A DNA stretch of 64,000 bases from NCBI RefSeq assembly GCF_028583425.1, contig NC_072796.1, forward strand, positions 88,431,464 to 88,495,463. The letters run 5' to 3'. The position numbers and the translations under genes were made by a program. This document shows, piece by piece, positions 48,175 to 61,560 of the stretch. The notes beneath the pieces were generated by a model, which had not been told where the DNA came from, did no database searches, and saw only the letters and a program-made list of their open reading frames with translations. The stretch is from Eublepharis macularius (lineage: Eukaryota; Chordata; Lepidosauria; Squamata; Eublepharidae). Position 1 is the first letter of the stretch; each line of letters opens with the position of its first letter.

Positions 48175-49112
48175 CTATTTATTTATTTATTATTTATTAG
48201 TTCGATTTATAAACCGCTCATCCTCAGGGGCTCTGGGCAGTGAACATCAGTTAAAATCAGTAAAAACAAAAAAACAATAATTCTAAAATCAACATACAAT
48301 AAACACCCCACCCCAAAGGTGGGAGACCGACATGGCACCGCTCCCTTCAACCACTGAACGCCTGGTGGAACACCTCTGTTTTACAGGCTCGGCAGAACGA
48401 TATGTCCTGCTGGGCCTGGGTCTCCATTGACAGAGATTCCACCAGGCTGGGGCCAGGACTGAAAAGGCCCTGGCCCTGGTTGAAACGAGGCAGGTTTCCT
48501 TAGGGCTGGGGACCACCAGTAAACATTTATCCACTGATCGAAGCGGTCTCCGGGAAACATACAGGGATAGGCGATCCCGAAGATATGCCAGTCCTAACCC
48601 GCTCAGGGCTTTAAAGGTAAGAACCAACACCTTGAATCTGATTCGGAATTCAACCGGAAACCAGTGCAGCTGGCGCAGGACAGGTGTGATATGTGACAGG
48701 TAGGATATACCAGTCAGGACCCAAGCTGCCACATTCTGGAGCAGTTGTAGTTTCCGGATTAGGCCCAGGGGTAGCCCAGAATAGAGTGAGTTACAGTAAT
48801 CTAGCCTGGAGGTGACCGTTGCATGGGTCACTGTAGCCAGGTCCTGGGGAATCAGGTAAGGGGCAAGTTGTCTAATCTGACGGAGATGGAAAAATGCAGA
48901 CTTGGCAATCGCCATGACCTGGGCCTCCATCAACAGGGAGGCATCCAGGAGCACACCCAGACTCTTCACCACTGGCAAAGTTGCCAATGGTGTCCCATCC
49001 AGGGCAGGGAGCTGGATCCCAACATCTGGCAGCCCCTGTTCCAGCTGCAGGACCTCCCAGCTGCAGGACCTATGTGGGGCTTTTGCCAAGCATGGCATGG
49101 GATTGGCCATTT
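48175..49112 (-). pseudogene. 5'-truncated L2 LINE, ORF2 C-terminal part largely open
   Basis: A 273-codon open stretch (48289-49110) encodes the C-terminal part of an L2 ORF2: LGVLLDASL, then VTSRLDYCNSLYSGLP, then LRQLHWFPVEFRI and RARAFSVLAPAWWN, all hallmark L2 motifs downstream of the reverse-transcriptase palm. It ends with an AT-rich tail (48179-48200 region, TTTATTTATT). The frame is open for over 800 bases, so this copy is younger than the other L2 fragments here. The catalytic palm and endonuclease are absent. Confidence 0.9.
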
Positions 49113-50180
49113 GAGATCTCCCAAGGGAAAAAAACCCAACTACACTACTTGGGAATTGGGGTCAAAATGACCCCAACTTAACCCCCCAAATGGAAACCTG
49201 ATAGTTCTCTCAATCATGGCATTAGCTACTAAGAAAAAAAATCAGGCCTCAATAATAACTTTCTTCAGCAATGCAGGACAAAAGTGTAAAATCTGGAATC
49301 AAGGTCAAAAATACCCCTCACACATCAAATCTTCACAGAAATGTAAATGGAGTAAAATTGATCCCCACCATTATTAAAGAACAAGACAGTTTATTTTAAA
49401 GAAAGCAATACTTTTTAACTGTTTTAACTGCTAGCTTCCTTATAACCTGCCCTCAGGCTACGCCTGTTGGAGCCTTACAATTAAGCGCTCTTCCTGAATA
49501 ACAAAGGGGAACAAGCAGGTCAGTGGACAGATGGCTAGGGGCTCATCTAAAGTTCCAGGCTGAATGGTTCCATCAAGTCTGGAAAATATAAAGAGGTTCA
49601 GAAGATGACTACACACATTCCCAGGCTTGGCTTGCAGAGGGCTAGAATGAACCCATTTTCCAAAATTGCAATACAGTTCAATTTGAGCTTTCCCATTTGT
49701 CTATGGAAATAAGGGAAGATTTGAGAGAGCTCAAACACAGGGCTTTTACCTGCTCCTACTACACATTGAGTCCTACTATATACACAACAATTCAGGTTGC
49801 AAACAGTGGTTTCCTTGGGAGGTCACTGCGGCCCCTAAAAAATGGAGATAATAGGTGTTGGTCCATCTATTTATACATGGAAACAGTGCTAAAATCATTT
49901 TTCAATATTTGAAATTAGAACCCCCATTTACAATTCTGTAAAGTGCTTTCACTTTCAAGTCAAGTCTGTTGGGGGCCAGAATGACCCCGTTTACGCTTTT
50001 GATGAACCTCGAACTTAAAAAAGAAAGGAAGTGTAGAGGGAAGAGAGGGACTTCATTGAGGAGAAAGCGTAACAGGAGATTGGTGTCTATAGAAAGTTTT
50101 AAAAGGGTAAACCATTTTTTCAGTGACTTCTGGGGCCAAAATAACCTCTGTTAAAATAACAGAGATCAGTTCCCTACCAT
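49113..50180. other. Intronic sequence, nothing recognised
   Basis: It contains a short palindrome (TGGGGTCAAAATGACCCCA, 49147-49165) and related GGCCAGAATGACCCC strings near 49974. No exon or named repeat was seen. Confidence 0.4.
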
Positions 50181-50194
50181 CTGGCCCTACATTT

Positions 50195-50650
50195 CAGGGA
50201 GGGGGAACTTGTTTCTTGTGGTGATGGCGGTGGTGTGGATTTGCAGACACACCAAGCTGCAGCCACCGGCCTCGCCCTCATTGGAAATGGGGGCTGGACG
50301 GGCAAGAGGGTGGATGTTCGAGCTGGACCTTCACTGTCACCTCTGCCCCCCCCCTTGGCAGGGATGCCTGCTCTCTGAACGGGGGCCTATTGGCGGCAAC
50401 GGGGATTGCAGCCTCCCCATTGGCTGTGCCACTGCTTGCCCCTCGCCTGGATGTCAGGGGAGGCGTGCAGCCATTGGCTGGTGTGAGCGGGGTTGTCAGG
50501 GGAATGGTGGGCGGGTGCTCCTGGCAGCAGCCTCACCTTGCCTTGTCACACTTGGGCGCTGGTGGGACTCTCCTGCAAAAGTCCATAGGGAGCTGTGGAA
50601 CAGTGCCCCATTTACGTCGGCGCATGAGTGACAACGCTGCCTCAGGGCAT
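50195..50650. other. Isolated GC-rich segment of unknown nature
   Basis: About 450 bp of GC-rich sequence inside an AT-rich intron, open in two overlapping plus-strand frames (140 and 103 codons). It has no splice-site pair or recognisable domain. It may be an unclassified GC-rich repeat like the interior of the 18.8-kb element. Confidence 0.35.
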
Positions 50651-51534
50651 AGGATTGAGCTGCCCATATGCTTTACAATTTTCATTATTATTTTCAAATA
50701 ACAGTACTAATGCTAAGACTTCTGGGATGTAACCAGCCACAATTTTGATTCTATTTCATTTTCAGCAAATAGAAGATAAGACAATTTCATCCATGTATAT
50801 TCTTTTCATATGAAACAAGGTGGTGGCCAGATGGTGGAGTTAATGCTGGCTTCTGGCTGCTCAGCAAAATCAGAGTTTTACTGAGTATTTAAGATGTATT
50901 ACCAGACCAGATCTTTGATGAACATTTTCAGAAATAATTTTTGGCTGTCCAGAATTAAAAAAAATGTTTTTAATTAAAATACAACATTAAATAATCAGAA
51001 TCTATATTCTGATCAAACAGCACATCAAATTCACAAATTAAAAACAAGTGAAGGAATAGAATGCACATAGTTACCCATTCATTTCTAACAGCTTAAAGTT
51101 TTTTTTTTAAAGGTAGTCAATTGTCACCAATGTTTGTCACCTAAAAATGTCCTTACATTTTTGGATTGCTAAGAACAATCCCCACCTCTTTAAGAATCAT
51201 TCTAATTTGCCAGGCAACTGTGGTTGTTTCCTATAGCATTCAAATACAATCCTTGCAAAGGACAGAGCAAGAGCTGTACCTCTCTGAAATCAGTAATTAT
51301 GATAGACAATTTAAAAGTTAAATTTCAGGTTTCAAATTAAGGATCTCAAAAATTGTCTTTTGGACTGTGTTCCAACAAATGTGCCCCGTAGCATTACTGA
51401 TATATGACTGAAATTTGCTTATGGAAAGGTACAAAACCAGCAGAATTCATATAACACCGTACCTCCAAATATCCGTGAGAACACTGCTGCAGAATACTGC
51501 ACTTAACAAGTCTTGAGCTTCCTGTATGCAGTAA

Positions 51535-51722
51535 CAACAACACTGTGCTTATATACTGCCCTCTGGACAGATTAGCGCCCACTTAGAGCGGTGAACAAAG
51601 TCAGTGTTATTATCCTCACAATACAGCTGGGATACTGGGGCTGAGAGAAGTGGCTTGCCCAAAGCCACCTGCAGATCTCATGACAGTAGTTCAACCACTT
51701 AATCACTATGCTACTGCAGCTT
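51535..51722 (-). repeat. tRNA-derived SINE copy, reverse orientation
   Basis: TGCTTATATACTGCCCTCTG, TTAGAGCGGTGAACAAAGTC and CCAAAGCCACCTGCAGATCT match the copy at 44520-44775. The B box is lost. Confidence 0.8.
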
Positions 51723-51844
51723 AATGCTATTTTAAGGTAGAAAGATCACTATGGAAATATCTTCAGTGTTTCAGTGAAAAAAAACTGTATTCCAACAGAC
51801 ATTATTTACATCCAATATAAAAGCCCCTTGACCCCAACATTTCT

Positions 51845-52700
51845 GTAAACTCCTGATTTGATTACTGCAACATGTTCTTTGTGGGGCTACCTTTTACAGT
51901 AACTTGGAAACTTCAGCCTGTACAAAATGTGGTTTGGGTGCTGTACTATGTATATATAATGCAAGACTTAACAGTTGTATTTGCTGCCTATTTTTCTAGA
52001 TGTAATTCAGGTACTGACTAACTTTTAAACTCTTCATGACCTGAGACCCACATATTTGAAGACCCACCTATCCCTATAATAAGCCTGCTCATCAACTTTG
52101 GTTGATCCAATACCTCCTTTGCCTCTGTTTTCCCACACAGTCAATCTACACACAAAAGACTCTGCCTAACTCTCCCCTCCATAAGGATTCTCAGTTTTAT
52201 TTCCATACCTATCCAAAAAAGTGATTATCGACTCACGAAACCTCATATTGAAATAAATGTTGTTAATCTTTAAGGTACTACTATACTTCTGTTTTGATCC
52301 AATACAGCCCATCAGAGATACTCTTCCTTCAGAAGAACATCTGGCTCCCATAAGATATATAGCCTTCTCTGTGGCAGCACCTATCCTTTGATACACTGGG
52401 TGCCTTCACCGGTAAGATTTTAGAAGTTATGCAAAGCCTTTGGAAATTAAATATTACTGAGCTCTAATATTGATGAAATCCAACTTTCTTGGGCCTATGG
52501 TAGTTTTTGTTTTCTGATGTCTGGTGATTTTTTGTTATTGTCAGGGCTGAAGGCTAGGTATTTTCAAAGGCTGATTTTGTGAGTTGAATTATACCTATTT
52601 GATTGTAGCTGTCTGTTTCTTGACTTTATTGCTTCATGTTATTGTATTTTTAATATTTTGGGAAGCCACTTGAGAGATAGAAGAGGGGTATAAATTAAAA
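51845..52700 (+). repeat. Old L2-like LINE fragment interrupted by a Penelope-terminus-like repeat
   Basis: GATTACTGCAACATG and GGGGCTACC give a DYCN...GLP-like remnant. The 3' end near 52655-52700 reads GGGAAGCCACTTGAGAGATA and GGTATAAATTAAAA. An insertion at about 52215-52300 contains a GTGATTATCGACTCACGAAA stem with GAAA and a TTAATCTTTAAGGTACTACT tail. Confidence 0.55.
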
Positions 52701-52719
52701 AAGCATATTAACCATATGT

Positions 52720-54285
52720 CAATTACACATATACTTTCTACAATCAAGGACAAGTTTAAGGTAAGTTAGTGCCAAATGCTTCAATCCTTGCTTTCCAAGC
52801 AGGAACAAGAATTGTCCAGGCCTGAGAACTATCCAGGTTTGAGAACTGGTTAGTACTAAGTCAATTTTCTCACACAATAGTCTATACAGCATCATTAGCA
52901 AACCATCTAGTTTAACGCTGTCAAACACAACTGTGGCATAAAGAGATTAAGATGCATAAGACAAAACATATGTAAAATTTTGTATCAAAATTTTCTAAGA
53001 AATGCTAATATTAAAAAGCTGAAATTCACAGTATTGTCTGGATTTGTAAGATACAAACAGGCTAAGGAATCTGACTGTTTGTTAAGGTTGAGTCACTCAC
53101 TTGAATAGCTAACTACATGGAAAAGATTCTATGTATACTTGACTGCTCACTCTTTTATCTAAACTTGGAAGAGTATGAAATTACAGCATATGTCTACAAA
53201 TGTAACAGACATGTTTAAATTATTAGAAGGAATGCAATGATTATCAGATCCCTTTAATTTCTTGTTTTACAGGCTTTAGATATAAGCATTGTAGAAGTAA
53301 TGGGTATCAACTTATTTAGTGAAAACTGTTCTCTTGCTTGCTTTCAACAAGTACTGAATTCTTCACTCATGACTACTCTAATGTAAGCTTACAGAACTGA
53401 CTTGCTACTCAGTGAACTTCATGAATTAGTAAGATTTCTAACCTGAATTTTTTCTAATACACTTTATACACTCACTACACTGCAACAGCCAAAGTATAAA
53501 TTTTCCTCTGACTTAAGTTAAATACAGTGAATGATTCTTTCCGAAAAGCCCACTCGTTGCTCAAGGTAACATTTGTGGACAAAAAGGGATTTCCCCCCCC
53601 CCCCAATCAACAAATCAGCTTTTCACCATACAGTTTGGAATCCATGGATTAAGTATGGAAATATTCCCACATATATAAACACATGAAAACATTACACTAA
53701 AATGTGTCATTCACACATACTGTTCCAGGATGATACTATGAGCTGAATCACAACTTCCTGCTAGATTCAGTTCATAAAATAATTCTACTATATCCAGAGA
53801 ATGACAATGAAAGAAACTTCAAATTTATGATCCTAACAAAAATGCATAATATATCTTTGAACACATGCATATGGCAACTTTCCCACACAAAGAATAAATA
53901 CAACGGAGGCATCGCATTCTCTGTTAAAAGATTTCATGAAAAATTCTCATTCAGCACACATATTTAAACTGAGCAAAGGCCAAGCTGCTATGCACTAACT
54001 GATTTTATGGACATGGCAGACAATGGTTTCTGCATAGACCTGCCTGCTTTAGAATTCTTTTTAAATGCTAGGATAAGTTAAATAGTTTAGTTATAACTAA
54101 AGAGGGGGTATATTAACAAAACTACAAAAGTGCAAAAGATAAAATCAACAAGGTAGTTTTTAAAAGAAAAATCCACATTGTTAAATAGTTAATGAAAATC
54201 AATGCAATGTGGTTAAGACAAGTTACATCTACTTTGGTTAGAAGCAAAGTGATGTTTGGAGACACAGATCCTCTATGATCCCACA
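52720..54285. other. Repeat-poor AT-rich intron, nothing recognised
   Basis: Apart from a C run near 53594-53604 no feature was identified. Confidence 0.5.
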
Positions 54286-54287
54286 CA

Positions 54288-54580
54288 GGAAGTTGTGTTA
54301 GTCTGTAGCAGCAACAAAATAAAACAGGAGTCCAGTGGCAAGTTAAAGACTAACAAAATGTATTGCAGCATAGGCTGTTGTGAGTCAGCACTCACTCCCC
54401 CCCGCCACACACACAAATCACGCGCGCGCGCGCGCGCACACACACACGAATGACATTCCTAAGTATCCAAATAGGTAAACTCTCACAAAAACTTATGTTG
54501 GGACTACATTTTGTTACTCTTTAAGGTGTTGCTGGACTGCTACTTTTGTGTTAGATCCTCTGTATATGTTTCACTAGATG
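54288..54580. repeat. Inverted Penelope-terminus-like repeat around a CG/CA array
   Basis: The left arm (GAGTCCAGTGGC, then AAAGACTAACAAAATGTATT, 54331-54364) and right arm (ACATTTTGTTACTCTTTAAG, then TGTTGCTGGACTGC, 54506-54540) are imperfect reverse complements. Both match the terminus family seen at 41.2 and 45.0 kb. The spacer holds an alternating CG then CA run. Confidence 0.7.
54419..54447. repeat. Alternating (CG)n(CA)n array
   Basis: About eight CG units followed by about six CA units, a sequence able to adopt Z-DNA. It is striking in an AT-rich, CpG-poor intron. Confidence 0.95.
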
Positions 54581-54589
54581 ATGCAATGT

Positions 54590-57500
54590 GCCTATTGAAC
54601 AGATATCCTGATTAACTCATTGTTTATTAAATAAATTTGTACCTTACTAGCTTTGCTTTTCATAAACAAAAAGCAGATCCTGTAGAGGGAAATTCTAAGA
54701 ATATAGAAATAAACTCACTTTCAGTGAAGAGCAGCAGATATTCACCTCCCTACAGGTGAAATAAGACAAAACAAAGAGGGTCTAAACTAAGCAAAGCAAG
54801 AAGTAATTAAAGAGTATCATGTATTGCAATGCAATAAATATTGCAAAAATCTACATCAATTATTCAGATATCAATTAATACGAACAACCACATGCTGGGG
54901 ATACCTCACAATGAAACTCCATACAATACAAATGCTAACGTTTTAAAAAGTTTAGTATATTTATGTAGCATAAACAGAGAATGGTATAAGAACAATATTA
55001 AAATGAGATAAGCAAAAGTGGCAGTTCAGAATTATGGTCATGAAGCAATGCTGTTCCCCACCCTGAAAATTAGAAACAGGGCAAGTTATAAAAATTACAA
55101 TATCATTTAACATTAAATATCAAGTAGCATCCAACTACTGTTAAGTTTCTTTACTGTAATTACAAGAACAGATTAACTCAGGAATTTTCACTTTAAACTG
55201 ATCCAAGCAAGTTCATAAATTACATGTTTGGTTGAATATTGAATAAAACCAATCCAACTAAGCTGGCATTTTCTACAAGAAAGCCATGCCAGAGTTGTGT
55301 TTTAGCTACATGGATCATAGTTTCTTAGAGTCCCCTAGAGGACGCAATTAAACTTGCATTAATTGCACAATCTTCCAACAAGAAAGTCAGAACCTCTTTG
55401 ACTAATAAAAAAGCTTGGTGTCTCAAGGCTTCCAACGGTTTTGTTCAGATTTATCTTAATATTAGTATTTCTTTCAACCTGTAGCTAATCTTTTGTGCAC
55501 AGACAAGTAATGCTCATGTGCTAAAGTACTAAAATGAAACTATAGTTTAATTAGCCTGTATCGATCCTGTACAAATTACAGTCAATCTAAAAATAGAAGA
55601 TGGATTCTATACTTTTTGTATAATTATATAAATACCTAATTTTATCCAAAAAGGCATATTGTCACATTTAAATAATCACTGTAGTTACAAATAATTTCAA
55701 AATACTGAAATATAAATTTGCCAGGTATCAAACTTAACCTTGGTATTTATTTTTCTTTTTTAAAAAATGACAATTCTTCTAAATAGAGACTTCACAGAAT
55801 TATGCCCTAAAGAAATATATTTGAATAAAAAGTGTCCCCCATATTATTAGTAATTCTTCTAAACTTCTCTCTTAGTCATCAATATACCATTAACAGCAAC
55901 ATATTTCAATATAACCAGGATCACTTTATTCCATAGACCATGTACCATGTTACCACAAGATCAATCACTTCTACTTCTTAAAAGAAGTTATTGCAGAATG
56001 TTATTGTAATCCTCCATCAATCAAACACATGTATGAAGAAGCCATTACAGATCATATATAAATGAATATGGAATTATTGCACTTCACAGATGAGCAAAAA
56101 TACATTTCATAATGCATTATGTTGTTAATAATAGATTACAAAGTTTAACATAAATAAGAATAATTTCTGATTACAATTACTACTGAACTACAATGCTAAC
56201 AGCAGAAGTTCACAAGACTGAATAATTTTGAATTTAGTACTACCCTAGGATTGGAGAATAGTGTTTAGTTAAAACCAGCAATTGTTAATAAATTTTCACA
56301 CTCAGCACACAAGTTGGTCAGTTTTTACAAAGCTAGCCCCAAAAGCTGACAACTAATTCCTATTAAACACTTTCTAATCTGATTTTAGAGATATTCTGCA
56401 TTAAGGGAAACATCTGGTTCAATAAGTGTCAATATGTTATATCTGTTTTCTCATGATACTTCACCACATATGGTACACTTAATTTTGCTTAAAATTTCTT
56501 TTAAGAGATGTAAAGTTCCTTATTGTAGGCTTGGGCTTCGAATTTACACAAATTAGACCTCAGCTTAATCAACTCAAACTTAAGGACTTACAATAATCTT
56601 GACAACAATTCTGTAGTAATTTTTTAAGCATATATGTAATAGATATACTAACAACTCCATTGATAAAGGGTGCCCAATAGCAGATTAGTATGAAATTTCA
56701 CAATTATGTTAACTATGCTTTACATAAAAGATACTGGCAGGATGAGAATGGATAGTAAAAACTTAAGATACTAATCCAAAAATTACATGTAGGAGCAAAC
56801 AAATCCTACATTGTACCTATGACTGCAGTTACCTACACAATTATAGCCACACAACACTTCAAACAATTGTAATGTTATTTAAAACAAAATTGACTAATGC
56901 TCAGACAACAAAATTACATACACCATTAGAACACACTTGACTCTCTGGTGAGACATTCTATCCGTAAACCTGCCCCATTTACAAATCATGCATTAGACTG
57001 TAATTCCATGTATTCTGCCTAATAAATATGCTCTATTAGAGAGAGGTTTTACCAGCTTAATGCAGCAGTTTCCAATCATTTTTTAGATTTCAAACACACC
57101 ACTTTTGTCACATCAGTACAAAATATACAACTGTATTATTTTAAATAGTTCTCAGAAACTTTTTGTGTTTAGTTAAATCTAGCCAACAACTCCTTCTCCC
57201 AAATACAGTACAACATATTTGCAGGTAAGCTTTTAAAAGCATTATTCTCCTTATGCATTCAGATTTTCCTTTATTACAGGAGCATCTTAGGAATAGTCTG
57301 AGTACCTGGGCCACAAAATACAGGCTTTTTACAAGCAAAATAATTTATTCAAGAATCTCTCAGAAAAATATTGAAAGTGAAAAATTAAAGAAAATAGATT
57401 CTTAAATATATCTTATACATAACAAGTTGCCTTTCTATAACTATACTGCAAGACCAATTTTAAACATGAATCAATCAATGAATTTAACTTAATGCATTCA

Positions 57501-59900
57501 AGAAAGCAACTTCAGCATCCATGCTACCACAGTAAAATTGTGGAATTAAAAGGACTCCATTTGGGCAAAATTGTTTACTAACAGAATGACCATTAGTTAA
57601 GTTATATATGCACCAAATGTTAGCTTTAAATAAAAGCAAAAAAAGTTAAATCTATATCTAGAACTCAGAGGTTGTGTATTGTTTAGTTAAACTAGTTTAA
57701 CATCTTACAATAATTTGGTCATTAAGACTGAAATAAACATTGTATGTTATAAATGTAAATTTTTTTCTTGAATGGACTTCACTGGAATCTACATAATTTC
57801 ATAGAACACTGATAGGAAAAATTTAAAAGTCTATACATGTCCTCAATAGCTTGGATAACACTGCATATTCTTTAAGATCAATATACCTTTATTAATAGAC
57901 ATAAATTAACTTGGTAAACTAGAGGAGAAGCTATTATAATTATCAACAAAATTTTAAACACAAAACATAATCTTCTTTGCCTACAACAGTTATCATCAAT
58001 CTATTGCTTCTTAATCTAGTAAATACAAATCAGTCAGATTTTTACATATAAAACTTCCAAAAAAGAGTGAGAATGTAATCTAAAATTGTCCTTTTAAAGA
58101 AAATGCACTTTCTTTATATTTATCATGATACTTGCAAAACAACTGATATAATAGTACTCAGACTTCAAATGCAAGTCATACAGCTATTCAGGTCTTCAGC
58201 ATGTATACTATAAAAGGCCACTAGACTTCATGTGGTACTCTTAAGGGATTTAGCAACTTATGTCTCACACATTCTATTGAGTTTAGAAACAGGTGACAAT
58301 AACTCTTTATTGTATCAAATACATTTAGGATAAGAATTGAAGATTACAGGTTTGATTCTGCTTATACAATAAGGTAAGATTTTAAAAAACAAGACATTGG
58401 AAAACTTAATGGTTGCTTTCAAAACTCTGAAGCTTCAACAGCATCCTAGACAACTGAAGAACTCCTTTCCATGGAAGGTGCAAGTAATATATGATCACAA
58501 AGTAACCCTATGCAACACTGAAATTTAAGTTCCACCAGCTTCAAGGAACTTACAGAATCAGTCTCCAAGTGAACTGAATGCTAGCAAACTAGATTTTTTT
58601 TTTGGTCTACAGAACAAAAAAGTAAGTACAATTAATGAAGTTTCTCTCAAAATGCAGTCAATTCTCCAGACTACCTGCTATTTGAGACTAATTTAGATTT
58701 CAGTCTAGATACTGTAAGAACAAATGACTTTAATGAAAATGTAATTGTGCACAAGAAGCACATGATCTGATAGAAGATATTTGTGAAGTGGTATTAAACT
58801 CTCCAGAAGCATTTCAAGAAACATTCAAACTAAGAATAAATAGACAAGGTTTCATATCACAACACACAACAAAAGCTACCATGGATGTCTTCTGAAAACT
58901 GACCTCAATAAAACAAAACAACCTAGCGCCAATCAACAAACATGCACATCAGTAACAAGGTTGTTTTCATTCATTATATTTCATCAAAACTAAATCCAGG
59001 GATGCTGTGATGATACATGGGTGCCTTAGTTGTTTAAAGGCTTCAAGAATGGCAAGACCAAAAAAGAGCTACTGTGTTGTATTAAAATCCTTTATTTAAA
59101 TTAAAAAAATTATAGGCTTAAAATAGGTATTTTTCAGGTAAATACAAACCTATGAGAATGAAGATATTCAAACAGAAGCCATGCACTTATCCATGTCTAC
59201 AAAACTGCTCTAGGTTGCGTTATGGAATTCAAAATGAACAGGGCAATTGTACAGTTAATATTAGATAGGACTAGACTAGACTAACTTCCATTTCTACACA
59301 TGTCCCAATATTATAGACATAATATTTTAATTTAAATGCAAGGAACATAAACTCCTGAAAAATTGCTAAGCATCTCTCTCCCCCCAAAGAAATGCTTAGG
59401 TTCAAACATATTAAATATCTCAGGGAGGGGAAACCATGACTATTTACACTTATCAGCCCTGTTGACTTGCCCTCATCTTCATACATTTACAAATCCAATA
59501 CCACTACTTGGATTTAGCTAGAGATTCTGCACAGGTGAAGAGAGCCTGAAGAAAAGATGAGCTGTCTCTTTAAGATACTCTGCTCTGTCCCTAAGCTCAT
59601 GTGGAAACTAACATCAGCAACACTTTCTTACCAACTTCAGTGTGATGCAAGATATGGCATCATTTTTTATAAATAAAACAAGAACGCTGGAGATTAGATT
59701 TATGGAAGTCAAACAAGTGAAATAACTACTCCAGGGAAACGTCACCAATTCTCCCTCAGAAATGGGGACCTCATGACAGTGCACTTAAAAAAAATTCTTC
59801 ATAACACCTTACTTCAAGTCCATGCGGTTCTAAAGAATGTCAGAAGGCATTAATAACCTTGGGGTCCAAAGGCAGCAAAACCGGAAGATTTACCCTTTTG
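54590..59900. other. Long repeat-poor, very AT-rich intron segment
   Basis: Over 5 kb without a recognised transposable element, exon or RNA gene. The lack of repeats next to a developmental gene's promoter could reflect constraint, but no individual conserved element can be named from sequence alone. Confidence 0.45.
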
Positions 59901-61339
59901 CTATATACATCCTAATTAGAACCGGAGAAAGGCAATACATAGGTATTACATTTCCCGCCACCTCCCCCTTCTTCCATCTTCCCACCCCCCAACAAACCAA
60001 AAGGCATGAAAAGTAAGGTATACAAAGCGGCAAATGCAGCATTTATCTTCTTTGCAATTGCTCCACGTTGCCCCAAAGTTGTGTAGCTCATGCATTCCCA
60101 CCTCCCGCCACCATTCAAGGGAGAAAGAGGACTTTTCACGTTCTCGCATTGTCGGGAACGAGCTGTAAAAGTGCTTTTGCCTTTCCAAAGCAGTCAGCAA
60201 CAACAAAAATAAGCATCAATATTAACTCCTTGCTCTCTGAGAGTTCAAAATCCGGCAGAAGGGGATACGGGGCTAAATCTGACATCCCAGAGAAAAACTG
60301 GGGAACAGATTTTGATTTTGAGCAGTTTTGCGGAATTTTTTTTCTATTTTTTATTTTGTTATATACCTCAGTTCTCCCTCCATTTTGGTTGTTATGATAC
60401 TGACAACAAGCTGTCCCTGCTCTGTCCGGATCTCTCCTGCTTTTAGTTAACACCCGCCCCCTCCCCAATGCAAACTACCCTCCCACATCTCCCTTGCCTT
60501 CATGTTCTAAAAACCACAAAAGAAGAGAACAGAAAGAGCCACACGGGCCGGTCAGAGCCAGAAAAGCGGGCAATTTCATTTCTTTACTGGGTGGGGGAGA
60601 AAGGGAAAAAAACTTTTGTCCAATAAAAAGAGAGAGAAGGGCGCTGCGTGCCCCAAAGTGACTCCAGATCCCCCTCAAAGCTTTAGCCAAGGTGGGTCCC
60701 CTGGCGCCCACTACAAAGAGTGCAATCCCCCAGGAAACGTTTTTGGGCAAAATGTGCCTGGTTTGGCGGTTCGGGTGAATTTATATTAATTTTCTCTCAT
60801 TTTTGGGCACCGCGGGCTCTAATGTCTTCCGCTCCCTTCTGGCGGCTACCGCTGCTGTCACTATACTCGCAGCACAGACGCTGGAGCTGAAAGGAGGGGG
60901 GAGAGAAAGAGACGGAGAACAGAAAGTGGGAAGGGGCAAAAAAGAAACTTTCCGCAAAGTTACATCCGCGCTCCCTCCGTCTACCCAACAAGAGGCGAGG
61001 GGGGAGTGCGGAGAAGAGACCCTCTTCGCGCAGCCCTCTCAAGAAGCCTGGAAGAAGGAGGCGGGGAGGGGGGGGAGAGGGAAACTCCAGCCCGAGAGCT
61101 GAGGGAAAGCGAGCCTTATTTTAGGGAGTGCTCTCACTCTGCGCCTCGGAACCCCCCACAAGGAGGGCAGCGGAGCTCCGAGACGCGAGGGAGGGAGATG
61201 GAGCCGCACAAACTTTTCCCTCGCCGCGCCGCTCTTTTCGGTCCCCCTCCTCCTCCTCCTCCTGCTCCAGAATTTAAATAACCCTAATATTTCCCCACTG
61301 AACCCCGGCTCCTGGCCCCCAAACCCATGGCAGACTCAC

Positions 61340-61560
61340 CGCGGGAGCCTCAGCATCCCCTCAGCGCCCTCTTCCCGCCTTTTACGGGGTTCTCCGATTT
61401 TTCTGTAATTTTTTCCTCATATTTCGGGCTGGACGCGGCGGGCCTGGAAATTGTTTGCTTTCCCCTCTTTCCAGCAGCCATTGTAGTGTATGCGCTGCGG
61501 TGCAGCTTAGCCTGCCGCACACGCCGCGCCCACACGGCCAGCCGCCCACACGCGCCGCGG
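61340..61560 (-). other. PLAG1: Likely PLAG1 first exon (5' UTR); transcription start not resolved
   Basis: Within the CpG island the minus strand reads CCGCG|GTGAGT, a near-consensus donor, with the exon ending at 61340. Mammalian PLAG1 starts from a CpG-island promoter shared with CHCHD7, so this is the best candidate for exon 1. The upstream limit given here is nominal. Start sites anywhere between about 61.45 and 61.8 kb are compatible with the sequence. Confidence 0.45.

Larger units (their letters stand above)
20776..61339 (-). other. Large PLAG1 5'-UTR intron, dense with repeats
   Basis: About 40 kb lies between the candidate untranslated exon and the promoter exon. Nearly all ORFs in it on either strand come from transposable elements listed separately. 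From about 52.7 to 59.9 kb it is repeat-poor and very AT-rich, apart from one stem-loop repeat at 54.3 kb, and holds no recognised feature. Further small untranslated exons could be hidden here. Confidence 0.6.

Noticed and set aside
48289-49110. 273-codon minus-strand ORF as a novel gene
   Set aside because: Its motifs are those of the L2 ORF2 C-terminus and it ends in a LINE-type tail.
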